This document shows, in pieces, positions 11,010 through 22,256 of a DNA stretch of 64,000 nucleotides. The position numbers and the translations under genes were made by a program. How positions within the stretch are numbered: the first letter of the stretch is position 1; each line of letters opens with the position of its first letter. Source of the DNA: Heterohyrax brucei (lineage: Eukaryota; Chordata; Mammalia; Hyracoidea; Procaviidae); contig CM053158.1 of NCBI GenBank assembly GCA_028571685.1, positions 53,722,001 through 53,786,000 of the forward strand, written 5' to 3'. Under the pieces are notes generated by a model. The model was not told the origin of the DNA, made no database searches, and was given only the letters and a program-made list of their open reading frames with translations.

Positions 11010-12540
11010 ATTCCTCTAAAATAAGGAAAATTAAATGTGTTTTTAATATTCTTTTTCATTTGCATTGTCTAAATGCCCTTGAGCATGTATTACTTTTATA
11101 ATTACAAGATTTTCTGTAAAATGAATTTGAAAAAATTCTATATGCTTTTTCTTCTGTTAAAATAGAAAATACTGTAAAGGAAGTCTCCTCACAGCCTGTG
11201 CCAAGTTTGTTTTTTGGCAAGGTTGTTTTTTTTCTCCTTGTTAAGTTTTTCTGACCATTCTAGCTTGAGTCGTTATTAAACTACAGTCCATTCAATAACT
11301 GACTACTAAAAAAGTGTTTCACTGACTACAGAAGAAAGAAAGGAAAAAGAAAAACATGAGCAAAAATGTCCTCTAAGTTTTCCTACATACATCCTATAAT
11401 TTTCCAGTTGGCTTAACTACTCAACATATTTAAATAACCAACCAACATATTTATTTAACGTTCGGCAGATGGACATAATAGGAACATCATGATTTTCATA
11501 TGTACTTTTATAACTGCAAGTTTTTCTTCATGCCAAGATCGCAACAGGTTCTTCAGGTAAAGCTGCCCCTACCTGCTATTTCTTCAGCGCTGGAGTAAGT
11601 CTCAACCTAAACATGTCCACTCAGATTAATTTAAATCCCTGACATTAAAGTGGAAATCAAATCATTCTCCTCAATCTATTTTTTACCCGCAGCATAAAAG
11701 AGACTGTTTTACATGTTAATAGTAATCTGATGTGGTTGTATAAATCTGATATAAATATGATACTCTGTTTGGAAATGATGCTAATTTAGTTTAAAATGGA
11801 GATTACATTTCAACTTGTAAAAGAGCAGGATGGAATATTAGCATTCATGGCTGTTACATAATTTCCCTTTACACGACACGAGTGTTAGTCAAAATCTTTT
11901 CTGAGCCTCTTTGTCCAAAGATTTCCCATTCTTCCTATAAGAAAAAGGACTTCTCTATTTAACTAGAAGTTAGACAGGTGGTACAGGCCCTTGAAAAAAG
12001 ATTAACAACAACATTATAAATGCATTTTTGAAGAAACATTTAAAGTTACAATGTAATAAACTGAACAGAATGTCATAAGAATGTCAAACTGGGCACAGTA
12101 AAAATAAATGTTATTCCCAAGGAAAATAAAAAGTCTGCATATTTATGTAACATTCAGCAGATGGATGTGATATTAATATAGGGTTTTCAGTTGTACTTTT
12201 ATAGCTACTAGATTTTCTTGCCTAACTTGGCAACCCGAGGCACCATTTGATTTTTGGATTTGGACAATACTACAACAGATGTCCAGACCAATAAAATAAA
12301 TTCCTTAAGGGCTACGCTTAATTTGTATAATTGATCAATTTTGGTTACATGGGCCTCAGTTCACCAGCATGTAACTGCCTTCCACAAAAGCTTTGCAGTT
12401 GGGATTTCATTCCATATGTTGCTGGAGTTGATGGGCTCCCTGACGGGGCTGCAGAATGAATAGGGACAGTGGTGACACCTGTTGGCGACTCAGGGCAAAA
12501 ATTAACAACCAACAGAGTCCATGACTCTGGGGCAGAGGGG
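11010..12540. other. Single-copy AT-rich sequence, no gene seen
   Basis: Two similar passages, near 11459-11531 ('cggcagatggacataatagg...tacttttataactgcaagtttttctt') and 12150-12221 ('cagcagatggatgtgatat...tacttttatagctactagattttctt'), suggest a diverged direct duplication or an unrecognised old repeat. Confidence 0.4.
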
Positions 12541-12544
12541 ATCC

Positions 12545-12718
12545 GAGCATGGGCACGCTTGACATTTTGGGCCCATTCTTTGCTGTGGGGGCTTTCCTGT
12601 GCCAAGTAAGAGGTTTAGAAGCATCTCTAGCCTCTACCCACTAGACACCAGGAGTTCTCCCTCTGTCCTCCGCTGTTCCACCAGTTGTGACAGCTAAACT
12701 CATCTATAATATTGCTGA
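12545..12718 (-). mobile_element. MER20 (hAT-Charlie DNA transposon)
   Basis: 'cgcttgacattttgggcccattctttgctgtgggggc...gtttagaagcatctctagcctctacccactagac...ccaccagttgtgacagc' matches the MER20 consensus as I remember it, read in reverse. Confidence 0.65.
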
Positions 12719-12730
12719 GAGGCCTTATGA

Positions 12731-12916
12731 CCTGGAGTGGTGCAAAGGGTCTGGATCAACAGCTAACCTAAAAGTTGGCCATTTGAACAAACTCAGTGGC
12801 ACCATAGAAGAAAAGTCCGGCAATCTGCTTCTACAGATTATAGCCAAGAAAAGCTTGTAGAGCGGTTACTCTGTAAAACACAAGGCCACCATGAGCTGGA
12901 ATTGCCTCAGTGGCCA
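12731..12916 (+). mobile_element. AfroSINE, long-body variant
   Basis: Carries the alternative mid-body 'cagtggcaccatagaagaaaagtccggcaatctgcttctacagattatagcc' and ends 'gccaccatgagctggaattgcctcagtggc'. The same body variant occurs at 38745-38945. Confidence 0.75.
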
Positions 12917-13505
12917 TGGGTTTGAGTACCACTGCAGTCCAGTAGATGCTTCTGGGAGAACCACACAATGATGTCTCAGCTTTTTAAAACAAAACACAAT
13001 TTGTTTTCCTTGCTTGTGGCCACTCAAGCTAATACTACTTTTACAAACAAGTCTCCAAATCTCTGACCTGGCCGAGGGTATCGGTAACACATGTACCCGA
13101 GCACCAGCTTCGTCAGTGTGCTCAGGCCAGGTGGTAATTAAGACACAGATTTCCACGCCCAACTCTCAATGTTCATCACTCACCTATTAAACTTGCCAGA
13201 GTTGCTATGTTAATTATCTCCTGTATCCTTGATTTAGCATAATAGGGCCTGCAGCCTGTGACAGAAATTAAAGGAAAGATCAGTGACCTCTTTTGTGATT
13301 GTGCTAATAACTACATGATGATAAATTAGTTTTCAATTTTCAGAAGACTTTACATGGTAAAAAAAAAAAAGATGGAGCAAGTGTACGATACACAAACTTG
13401 ATAGAAGACGGCACATCAGCACCAACTTCCCTTTTTTAATTTGTTCCCATTCACTGTGAACAGGAACTTCAAGCAAGCTGCAATATTGTCTGCCTAGTTC
13501 AGTAC
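12917..13505. other. Single-copy sequence, no gene seen
   Basis: Nothing beyond a 12-base poly(A) run near 13360-13371 and a short antisense frame without domains. Confidence 0.45.
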
Positions 13506-13510
13506 ATTGG

Positions 13511-13677
13511 TGGGACCACTGGTGCTGTGGTACATCAGAGCTCAGCTGCTGACTAACAGATCAGCAGTTCAAATCCACCAGCTGCTTCTGGGAAACCCTA
13601 TGGGGTAGCACTACCGGCTCCTAGATGATTGCCATGAGTCAGAATCAACTCAACAACAGCGGGTTTGGGTTTTACTT
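13511..13677 (+). mobile_element. AfroSINE
   Basis: Complete copy with head 'tgggaccactggtgctgtgg', body 'cagttcaaatccaccagctgcttctgg' and tail 'tgagtcagaatcaactcaacaacagcgggtttggg'. Confidence 0.85.
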
Positions 13678-13679
13678 GA

Positions 13680-14390
13680 AGAGGGGGGCAGGTTTCAGTA
13701 GATTACTGAAGATAATAAAAACAAGAAGATTGTGTCAATTATGTTTCTGTTTTATTTTGACTATGTTAGCTAGAAGCCTTTATTATGACTTTCTCAGGGA
13801 GGGGGGAAACTCTGACACACACACCACAGACAGAGCACACACATGTATGGCTCACACAACATTTTTTCAGTGAGACATACTGACTTCAAGGATTCATACT
13901 AGTAACAGAATAAAAGCACCCAAAGTGAAACGACTCATTTAACAGCAAAGAAGTGCCACGACTCCTTAGCACATTCGGTGCCTTCCTTACATCTGTGCCT
14001 GCCTCTAACAGCTTTCTTCTCTTGGCTGGCGGAATACAAATACGGATGTACAGGAGGCATGGCCCCGCTCTGATGTACAATAATATTTAGCTAATTAGAA
14101 GATCCTTCAGCTCCTCATGTGAGCAAGAGAAAGTACGAAACATGCATGAGGGCATGACACTTGCTAAGTCTTAGGATGGTGTCAAAGCCCAGTTGGCACC
14201 CCCCTCTTTCCCATTCTTGAGCCTTCATCCAATTGTTTCACTCCTTCAAAAGCAGTTTGACTCTCAGATGGAAGGAACGCTTGAATACTGCACCATCTTC
14301 TGGCCAAATGTGTAACTACAAGTTCTTAATTGAAGTGCAGTCAAAGTCCTCATTTTCTGGTAATGATTGCTGAATTAGTGCTTGGTATAT
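13680..14390. other. Single-copy sequence, no gene seen
   Basis: No repeat was recognised. A 64-codon antisense frame near 13886-14080 has no domain. Confidence 0.4.
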
Positions 14391-14394
14391 TTTG

Positions 14395-15630
14395 TTAGGA
14401 GCCATGGTGGTGCAGTGGTTAAGAGCTCAGCTGCTAACCAAAAGGCTGACAGTTTGAAATGCATCCATGTAACATTCTCTTACATGGATGGATCTGGAGG
14501 ACATTATGCTGAGTGAAAGAAGTCAATCACAAAAGGACAAATACTGTACATGGTCATAATTATACAAATTATACAAATTCGCAAAAAGGGTTACACACAG
14601 AAATAAACAAACTTTGATAGTTATGAGAGAGGGGAGGAATAGGGAGGGAAAAATACTAAATTGACAGTAGGTAAGTTGTAACCTTGGTAAATGGTCAGTA
14701 CACAATCCCAGGGAAGTCAATATAACTTGACCAAGGCAAAATTATAAAAAGCTTGATGGACACTTCCAAATTCCCGGAGGGACTGAGCTACTGGGAAGGT
14801 GGCTAGGGACCATGGTCTCAGGAGATATGTAGCTTAATTGGTATAACATAATTTGTAAAGAAAATGTTCTACGTCCTACTTTGGTAATATCTGGGATCTA
14901 AAGGTCTGTAAGTGGCTACCTAAGACACTCCACTGGCCCCACCATATACCGAGCAAGGCAGCATGTAGGATACCAAAGACACGAGGATAAAATTAGTTCA
15001 AAGTGCTACTGGGTGAAGCTGCCGGTGCCTCCGCTAGACCGCGGCCAGCACAACTAGATGCTGGCCGGCCCCACCACTGACTGCTCTGACAGCGATCACC
15101 ACACAAATTCTAATTCACAAGAAGAGAGCAGGCTTACTGGTTTGACAGAGACTGGAGAAACCCCAAGAGTATGGCTGCTGGACAAACTTTTAGCTCAGTA
15201 AAGAAGTCACTACCTACTGAGGTCCACCCTTCAGCCAAAGATTAGACAGGACTATAAAACAAACAGTAATACACAAAGTTTCATCATGTATGAGAGTAGC
15301 TAGGCATGCTAGCTCAGGGACAAGGACAAGAGGGCCAGAGAGGACAGGAAAACTGGATGAACGGAAACGGGGAACCCAAGACTGAGATTGGGAATACGCT
15401 GACATATAGCTGGGGTTGCAACCATGTCACAAAATAATTTAGGTACTAACTGTTTAATGAAAAACTAATTTGCTCTATAAACCTTCATCTACAGCACAAT
15501 AAAAATAATAAAAACAGAAGGTCAGGAGTTGGAATCTACCAGCTGCTCCTTAGAAATCCTATGTCGCAGGCGCTACCTAGAGAAAGTTGTTATGAGTTGG
15601 AGTGAACTCAGCGGTAAAAAGGTCAAAACA
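14395..15630 (+). mobile_element. AfroSINE split by an L1 3' end
   Basis: SINE head and A/B box region occupy 14395-14460. The body and tail resume at 15518-15630 ('aaggtcaggagttggaatctaccagctgctcc'). The inserted L1 lies between them. Confidence 0.75.
14461..15516 (+). mobile_element. L1 LINE, 5'-truncated 3' UTR (afrotherian type)
   Basis: Begins 'ggatggatctggaggacattatgctgagtgaaagaagtcaatcacaaaaggac' and runs through 'actgctctgacagcgatcacc' and 'tggtttgacagagactggagaaacccc' to 'ctataaaccttcatctacagcacaataaaaataataaaaa'. This is the 3' UTR and poly(A) end of an L1 type I recognise from elephant. A degraded duplication of the SINE target (14442-14460 against 15518-15535) flanks it. Confidence 0.75.
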
Positions 15631-15717
15631 GCACAGTAGGTGGATAATATGTGACATTTTCCTTCTGAGTAAATGGAAAAGAAGCAGAACTCTGTTTTAA
15701 TACAGTTTTGCACTTCA

Positions 15718-15882
15718 TACCCATTGCTGTTGAGTCAATTCCAACTCATAGCAACTACATAGGACAGAGTAGAACTGACCCATAGGTTTCCAAGGAGCAG
15801 CTGGTGGATTTGAACTGCCTACCATTTGGTTAGCAGCCATAGCTCCTCAAAGCTCTTAACTGCCGTACCATCAGGACTCCTC
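15718..15882 (-). mobile_element. AfroSINE
   Basis: Antisense full copy: 'ttgagtcaattccaactcatagcaac...ggacagagtagaactgaccc...ccatttggttagcagcc...cttaactgccgtaccatcaggactcc'. Confidence 0.85.
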
Positions 15883-15910
15883 TAAATTTCCCCACAAATA
15901 TCTGTGGAAA

Positions 15911-16036
15911 GCCATGGTGCAAATAGTTAACATACTTAGCTGCTAACTAAAAGGTTGAAAGTTCAAATCAGCTGTTAGTTTGACTCTGACACAGTTGGGG
16001 TCACCATGAATTGGAATTGACTCCCCAACTAGTTAC
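15911..16036 (+). mobile_element. AfroSINE with internal deletion
   Basis: Head and A/B region are followed almost directly by 'gacacagttggggtcaccatgaattggaattgactc', so most of the mid body is missing. Confidence 0.7.
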
Positions 16037-16039
16037 TGG

Positions 16040-16140
16040 TCTATGTACTTGGTACCTACACTATGCTCTCTGGGGCCAAAAGAGATGTAAAACATGGTTC
16101 TAACTCTCTGAAAGTTTACTATCTAATCATATAATTCGGC
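16040..16140 (+). mobile_element. Ancient mammal-wide repeat fragment
   Basis: 'acttggtacctacactatgctctctggggccaaaagagatg...gttctaactctctgaaagtttactatctaatc' resembles the widespread repeat that carries 'gtgccaggcactgttctaggc...gagcttacattctag'. I cannot name the family with certainty. Confidence 0.4.
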
Positions 16141-16796
16141 AATGTAAAGGGTGTAAATCCGAGATAGCCCAGACAAGAAGTGCAGTAGGAATTTGGGGGA
16201 GAAATCTTATAACTGATCGGGTTGGAAAAGATGTGTTATAAACAATGGGCCTTGTATTATGGTGAAGAATAATGAAGCTGATGATGCTTAAAATATGCCA
16301 GGTACCCTATTAAGCATCATACAAATATTATTTTACTTAATCATTAAACAGAAAAAAAAAAATCCCATTCCAGTGGTAAGATAATTAGTAACTTTCCCAA
16401 GTGACCAGCATGATAGTAGAAAAGATTGAAGCTCCGGCCAGTCCAACTCTTCAGTTTATGATCTGAATCATATGTCTCCTGGGAAAAGGACTTAGACTGG
16501 TAGAAATGATGATAAAGACTTTTTATGGTGAAGGAGATGGGGTTCACAAAAGGATGCAGGCAGGAGCGTGCATAGGGCAGTTCTAGACTTACCCTGTAAG
16601 AGCAATTTAGAGTAAAATTCTGTTTTAGGAGAGAGGATTGCTAAAGGATTTCCTTATTTGAAGCTGTATTTAAAGAACAGGTACCCACACTTCCTCCCCC
16701 GGCCAGATAAGGACCACAGGAAGGGCTAACCTCCAAGAGACCTGTGGGTGCTGCTGCCCCTGGGAATTTGTGCTGCATATCCAAGAAAACCCTGGT
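16141..16796. other. Mostly single-copy, no gene seen
   Basis: A possible MIR trace near 16275-16440 ('tgccaggtaccctattaagcatcatac...cccattccagtggtaagataatta'). Nothing else was recognised. Confidence 0.35.
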
Positions 16797-16797
16797 A

Positions 16798-17590
16798 TTT
16801 ATGCTGAGTGAAATCACTCAGCTGCAAAGAGACAAGTATTGTGTGAGACTTCTGTTATAAGGACTTAAAAATAGATTTATGTGCAGAAGACAAGACTCTG
16901 ATGGTACAAGGGTGGGGAGCAGGGAGAGGGTTGGTCATAGGTTAGTCGACAGGAATTTGGTTAGGTGAAGGGAGTGACAGAACACAGTAGAGAACTGATC
17001 AACGTAACTGGACTATGCCATAAACTGAAAGGCTTTCTAAACTAAACTAGAGTAGCAGGAACAGGGGTCCGGGGACCATGTTTGCAGGAAACATTGAAGT
17101 CAACTGACATAACTAAACTTTTGCTAGAAAGTATTCTGCACCCCCTATTGGTGAGTGGGTCTGGGGTCTTAAAAGCTAGCAAGCTGTCATCTGAAGTACA
17201 TCTCAGATGATGACTGAGAACAACAAAGATGTGAGGAAAAAAGCCCAGGAGACAGACGGACCCACACAAATGGAAGACTGTAGCAACATGAGGCCTAAAG
17301 AACAAGAGAGTGTCCAGCCGCCACCAAAGACAGCCATGATGGGGACACAATGTAGAGCCCCTGAGGCAACATGAGAAAAAGAGGGGTGCAGTTCAAGAAC
17401 TCTGCTAAAAAAATGAGAATTGATGGTCCAACATCCTGGAGGGTCCCCTGGGAACACAGTCCCTAGACATGCTGCTGGCCCTGACCAGAAACCGGTACTG
17501 AGGTCAGCTCTTCAAACAAGAAGGGACTGGACTCAGGAACACAGTGTAACCATACGGTGTGTGTGCTTTATGGTTTTATAAGTTTATAGG
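16798..17590 (+). mobile_element. L1 LINE 3' UTR, second subtype
   Basis: Starts 'tatgctgagtgaaatcactcagctgcaaagagacaagtattg' and contains 'tgagtgggtctggggtcttaaaagctagcaagctgtcatctgaag'. It shares those anchors with the L1 at 14461-15516 but differs in between, so it is a separate, probably older L1 subfamily. No clear poly(A) end remains. Confidence 0.6.
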
Positions 17591-17599
17591 AAGCTGTCC

Positions 17600-18170
17600 T
17601 ACTGGTTTCTTTCTGGATGGGAGAGAAGAGGATGGGGAGCAAAGGACAGGTGCTCATTAAAAGGATACCAGAAGCACGGAGTGAAAAGGAAGAATATGTT
17701 ATTACCAGGTAGACAGAGCAGATGGAGCTGCAGATAGGCAGTTACATGAAATCGATCTGGATTATGAGTGGAAATGGGAAACCAGGAGTGGAAGTCAAAT
17801 TTGGAAGAACAACATAGGATGTAGGTTGCATTTTAGGAATCCTGAGTCTTAGGGAGAGGCGAGTTGTCCAAGAGGAAATGTCGACTATCCAAAGGGATGG
17901 AAGTCAGGACTGAAGGTACAGACTGGAAGTCGTCCATACAGAACTCAGAGATGAAAACATGACAGGAGAAGAACTTTCCAAGAATGAGAGAAATGGGAGA
18001 GGAAACCACAGACTCACCAATTGTAAGGTGTAGCTATGAGAATCCAGGAAATGAGGCAGAGAGGATGTAGAGACAGGGTAAAATCAAGACGGCAAAAGAG
18101 CAGCAGAATACCCAAGAGGTTACGATTACAGTTAACACTACGGAAGGGTCACAAAGAGTCTCCAGGTTAG
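17600..18170 (+). mobile_element. Ancient repeat, family unresolved
   Basis: Purine-rich sequence with 'agtcttagggagaggcgagttgtccaagaggaaatgtcgac' and 'gggatggaagtcaggactgaaggtacagactggaagtcg'. It resembles the distal part of the widespread old repeat whose proximal part follows at 18180. Confidence 0.35.
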
Positions 18171-18179
18171 AATATTGGG

Positions 18180-18308
18180 TGATACTATCCACTCTGTGCC
18201 TGGAGCTGTTCTGGGAACTATAGGAATGAACAGAGCAGAGCTGTGTCCTTGCTGAGCTTACATTTTAGGGAGGAGAATATGAACAGTAATTGATAAATTA
18301 AATTTAAC
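18180..18308 (+). mobile_element. Ancient mammal-wide repeat, part split by an LTR
   Basis: 'ctctgtgcctggagctgttctggg...gagcttacattttagggaggagaatatgaacagtaattgataaat'. The same family appears to resume after the LTR at about 18875 ('aggtcaggtagtggtaaatac'). Confidence 0.45.
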
Positions 18309-18313
18309 CACAC

Positions 18314-18851
18314 TATCTTAGTCATCTAGTGCTGTTATCATAGAAATACAATAAATGGGTGATTTTAACAAAGAAAAGTTAATTCTTTTGCAGTTTAGTA
18401 CACTACAAGTTCAAATTCAGGGCATCAGCTCCAGGTGAAGCCTTTCTCTATCTGTTGGCTCAGTAGGAAGATCCTCGTCACCAGTCATTCCTTGGTCTTG
18501 GAGCATTTTAGCACAGGAACCTCAGGTCCAAAGGATGTGCACTGCTCTTGATACTGCCCTCTTGGAGGTATGAGGTCCCCACCTCTCTGCTTGCTCCCTT
18601 TCCTTTATCTCTTATAAGTCATACCACAGGCAAATTCCTTTTACATGGATCAGGAAGGTGGCCTTAGGTAGGTGTTACAGTCCCACCCTAATCCTCTTTA
18701 ACATAATTCAACCTTGTTCTATTAACCACAGGCAGAGATTAGGATTTACAAAATAGGAATGTCACAAAATGCAACAGCACAATACTAGGAAAGCATAGTT
18801 CAGCCAAATTGTCAGATGCATTTTTCAGGGGACACAGTTCAATCCATGACA
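18314..18851 (-). mobile_element. MaLR-type solo LTR (MLT1-like)
   Basis: Antisense LTR whose sense ends read 'tgtcatggattgaactgtg'-like and '...agcactagatgactaagata'. It is homologous to the LTRs at 28826-29337 and 57282-57721. Flanking pentamers cacac (18309-18313) and cacat (18852-18856) fit a 5-bp target duplication. The MaLR assignment is by resemblance to MLT1 LTRs. Confidence 0.7.
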
Positions 18852-18856
18852 CACAT

Positions 18857-19290
18857 AATACTGCCACTATCTACTGTTTTAACCTGTAGTATCGGTAATC
18901 TCATGTGGTTCAACCTGACATAAGGTCAGGTAGTGGTAAATACGGTAAAGAAGTCTGTTCGGGTCAAGGAGAAACAGAATGTAAGCAGGAGTGGGGTCCC
19001 CTCACCTTGGTCAGGAAAAGTCGCTTAGTGTCGTAACGTTTGAACAGGGAAAATGAGCCTGTGCATATCTGAGCACCACTGGCAGAGGGAACAGTGAGGT
19101 CCAAGGCTGTGGGGTAATGAAGAGTCTAGAGAGAAAAGGGAAAAGCCAACAGATTTGCCACTAAATGACTGTTGAAGAGATAACCGTTCAGTGCAATGGT
19201 TAAAACAGAGGCCGGGGATTGAACATATTACAAAGACCAAAGGAAAATATGGAGGGTTCCAGAAAAAAATGATGAGACAGCTATAACTTC
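18857..19290 (+). mobile_element. Ancient mammal-wide repeat, part split by an LTR
   Basis: 'ggtcaggtagtggtaaatacggtaaagaag...ctcaccttggtcaggaaaagtcgctta...gagcaccactggcagagggaacagtgaggtccaaggc' follows the order of the widespread repeat begun at 18180. Confidence 0.45.
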
Positions 19291-20200
19291 ATTCACTCAT
19301 TCATTTATTCATGTGTTCATTTGATAAAATGATTGATCAAAGAGCAAAGGATCTGAGGAGATGGCAGGATCCGGTGAGGGTTTTGCAAGTTACAGGAGAC
19401 CTACGCGTATTACCCCACAAGAAAGTCAGCCCAGAGACCGTGAGTGGAGATGCTTCGATAGAACTCGTGCTGGAGGGAGCAGAGGTGAGAAATGACAAAT
19501 GTGGCTGTGGGAAGAGGTGGAGGGAGCCAGCCTCCAGAAAGTGTCCTTCAAACACATGTAAATGTCACAATCGTAATCTAAATCTGGGACTTCAAACTCT
19601 CAGATCTAAGATGTGTAAAGTAAACGTGGGAAGTGAGTGAGCCAGTTGAAACATAATAGGGAGTGGTGGGGACTGAGGCAACCCAGAGGCATTATGCGCC
19701 ATGTAAAGGGGATAGCTGTTCCTTAGATCAGACTGCTGCCTGCAAAACAAGTACTCAGAACTGCCAGATGCTCAGATATTTCAAGAACCGCTGAAAAGAT
19801 GGGTAACTATATGCAGTCTCTCGATTTGTATGTTGTTAGACATGTTAAAGAACTTTAAAACATTATGCAGGCCAAACAAAACACATCTGCAGCCCAGATG
19901 GGGCTTCCAGGTTGCTAGTTTAGGACCTCTGGCTTGGAAAAAAGATGTTAGTGTGGTCCCCAGCCATGGCTCTGAGCCCTTGACTCACAGTTTCATTTGC
20001 CCACTAGGCAGTCCCAACTGGAGGCCTTGCCAACAACTCAACCACTCTATGCCCAGACTCAAGCTCATTTTCTTCCCCTCAAACCATGCTTCCCCAACCT
20101 GGCTTGCTATTTCTCATGAATGGCAGTTCCACTGCCAAAGCCCTTACCTTCGGAATGATTTTCACTGAACACATTTTTTTTCACCTGTCCCCATTGTTAC
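19291..20200. other. No gene seen; possible old repeat remnants
   Basis: 'tcattcactcattcatttattcatgtgttcattt' (19290-19322) is a degenerate tetranucleotide-like tract. Open frames at 19311-19640 and 19830-20168 have no recognisable domain. Confidence 0.35.
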
Positions 20201-20204
20201 CATC

Positions 20205-20590
20205 CTAGTTGAAGCTCTCATGACTTCCAATTTAGATTTCCAAATCTTCCAGTTATCTATCAGGACTTTTTCCCACCTCTAATTGTTCCCTGGAGCCCTG
20301 GTAGAACACTGGTGGAGAGCTACGGTGAGCTACAGCTGCTATTAAAAAGGCTGGCAGTTCAAATCCACCAGCTACTCCTTGGAAACCCTATGGGGGCGGT
20401 TCTGCTCTGTCCTATGGGGTTGCTCTGAGTCAAAATTGACTCAGTGACAATAGGTTTGGGTTTTTGGTAATCACTCTCTGTTTCTCTCATGCTGTAGATT
20501 CACTTTCCTAAATTACAAATAGCTTTTTGCTATCCACTTCAGACCTAGCCAAGGTCCTTGAAATTATTTTCTCTACTGTTTATTAAAATA
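20205..20590 (+). mobile_element. Possible L2-like fragment split by a SINE
   Basis: Pyrimidine-rich text on both sides of the SINE ('ctagttgaagctctcatgacttcc', 'ctaattgttccc' and 'ttagatttccaaatcttcc') resembles the pre-tail part of L2 seen better at 59740-60150. Confidence 0.3.
20291..20468 (+). mobile_element. AfroSINE
   Basis: Complete copy from 'tggagccctggtag' to 'gagtcaaaattgactcagtgacaataggtttggg'. Confidence 0.85.
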
Positions 20591-20756
20591 AATGCAAGCA
20601 ACTTTAGCTACCCTGCATTCAGAACTGCACAACATGACCATTTTAACCCAATGTTTCTTCCCAAATCAAATTCCCCTTTATATTTGTGCATCTCCTAAGT
20701 TTTGCCAGTTATGAACAGCCAAGGTTCCCAAACCCGAGTCCCCTTTTCCATATCTC

Positions 20757-20935
20757 TAGATCGTGGTTTCTCTACCTGAGCACAATTGACATTTGGGACC
20801 TGATAATTCTTTTTTTTGTGAAACGTTGTCCTATGCATTGTAGGAAGTTTAGTGTTACCCCTGGCCTCTATGTTTAGATGGCAGCAAAACACCTCTGGAT
20901 ACTGCCCAACGTACCCTGGGAGCAGAACCATCCCC
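20757..20935 (-). mobile_element. MER20 (hAT-Charlie DNA transposon)
   Basis: 'ctgagcacaattgacatttgggacctgataattc...gtcctatgcattgtaggaagtttagtgttacccctggcctc...ctggatactgcccaacgtaccctgggagc' follows the MER20 consensus in reverse over most of its length. Confidence 0.7.
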
Positions 20936-20939
20936 TACT

Positions 20940-21205
20940 GACAACGATAGGTCTGGATTTTTATTCAGGCCATTCTTTCCACATCAAGTCTATCTGCCAC
21001 CTGAGAAAACTACTATCTATCCTGTTAAACCAGACCCAGAAGCTGCTCCTCACCAAAGCTTTTCCTAATCTCCGTCTTCTGCGCTCTCCATCTCCTTTCT
21101 GGCCATATAGCATCAGGTACACAGGGTGGATATGTTTTCAAGGAGGCACTTTCTGCTTCATACAGTAGGACAAGCTCAGTAGTGCTTGCTGAATGAGTGC
21201 ACACA
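20940..21205 (+). mobile_element. L2 LINE 3' region
   Basis: 'ttcaggccattctttccac...gaagctgctcctcaccaaagcttttcctaatctccgtc...gctcagtagtgcttgctgaatgagtg' resembles the L2 3' UTR and its '...aaatgtttgttgaatgaatg' end. Confidence 0.5.
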
Positions 21206-21290
21206 CGCACGCACGGCTGAGTGAGTGAACATTCTCTGATTCCCTTGATCATCCATAGAATCAATGAAGATCTATTCAGTAAAGTCTATA

Positions 21291-21486
21291 TGGAGTCCCT
21301 GGGTGGCACAAACAGCTAACACACTAAGGTTGGAGCTTCATGTCCATCCAGAGGCACCTCGGAAGGGAACCTTGGGGAACCACTTCTAAAACTCAGTCGC
21401 TGAAAACCTTACGGAGCACAGCTCTCCACTGACACATACATGGGCACACCACGAGTCAGAACTGACTGTCCAACAATGGGTTTTTA
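21291..21486 (+). mobile_element. AfroSINE, long-body variant
   Basis: Begins 'tggagtccctgggtggcac' and contains 'ccagaggcacctcggaagg' and 'ctgaaaaccttacggagcacagctctccactgacac'. It matches the alternative body form and ends 'cgagtcagaactgactgtccaacaatggg'. Confidence 0.8.
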
Positions 21487-21489
21487 CAC

Positions 21490-21870
21490 AGTGCTTCAGA
21501 TGCCTGAATGTCCTTAACAAAGAATATACATTTGCTGATTCTCAATGTTTATAGGACAAACGAATAAATGATTGGATCATTCACTAAAACAACCATAAAA
21601 ACATTCTATGACCAAATTGAACCTTGGCAACTAAATTTTTAATTTAAGATCTCTGTCTAAAATGCTTACCTAATGCTCTCTTCCTCTATTTTAAAATCAA
21701 ATTTCTATTGATTCATGTCCAATTATTATTTATTTGTCCAATAAACTTGTCACTTTGCAAATAATGCATACAAAAATCTAGCCAGCACACATTTTTGTCA
21801 TCCCATGAGCTCATGGTAAGTTGCTTGTTAGAAAAAAGAGGGATCAGACTTAGCTCAGATTCTAGAATGA
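21490..21870. other. No gene seen
   Basis: AT-rich sequence without a recognised repeat apart from possible L2 traces at 21500-21560. Confidence 0.4.
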
Positions 21871-21879
21871 ACCTCCTGG

Positions 21880-22175
21880 GAATGTAAGTAAGTCAGTCAG
21901 ACCCTCTGCTTTCCTCAGTCTATAAAATGGGTACAATAATAACTGCTATAGACTCACATTTTGGAGTCACATAGACTCAGTTTAAATCTTTAGCCTACTT
22001 TAGGGTAGCTGGGTACCTACCCTTAAGCCAAATGAATTCATCTTTCTATCCTGGTTTCTTTAAGTACAAAATGGCAAGAGAAACAGCGCCTACTTATTTT
22101 GAGACTTATAATGACGTACACAGTTAGGGGGAAGCTGTAAGTGCTCAGTGAATACTGGCCTGCTATTATTGCACA
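21880..22175 (+). mobile_element. MIR SINEs, one partial and one near full
   Basis: 'ctgctttcctcagtctataaaatgggtacaataataactgc' is one MIR tail. A second MIR runs from 'ggagtcacatagactcagtttaaatc' to 'agctgtaagtgctcagtgaatactgg'. Confidence 0.65.
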
Positions 22176-22256
22176 GAAGCAAATCAAACAATGGAAATAC
22201 AAAAGAACTATAAACACATATAGCTCTTAGGAAGATTTGTCTGGTGATTCTACTTA

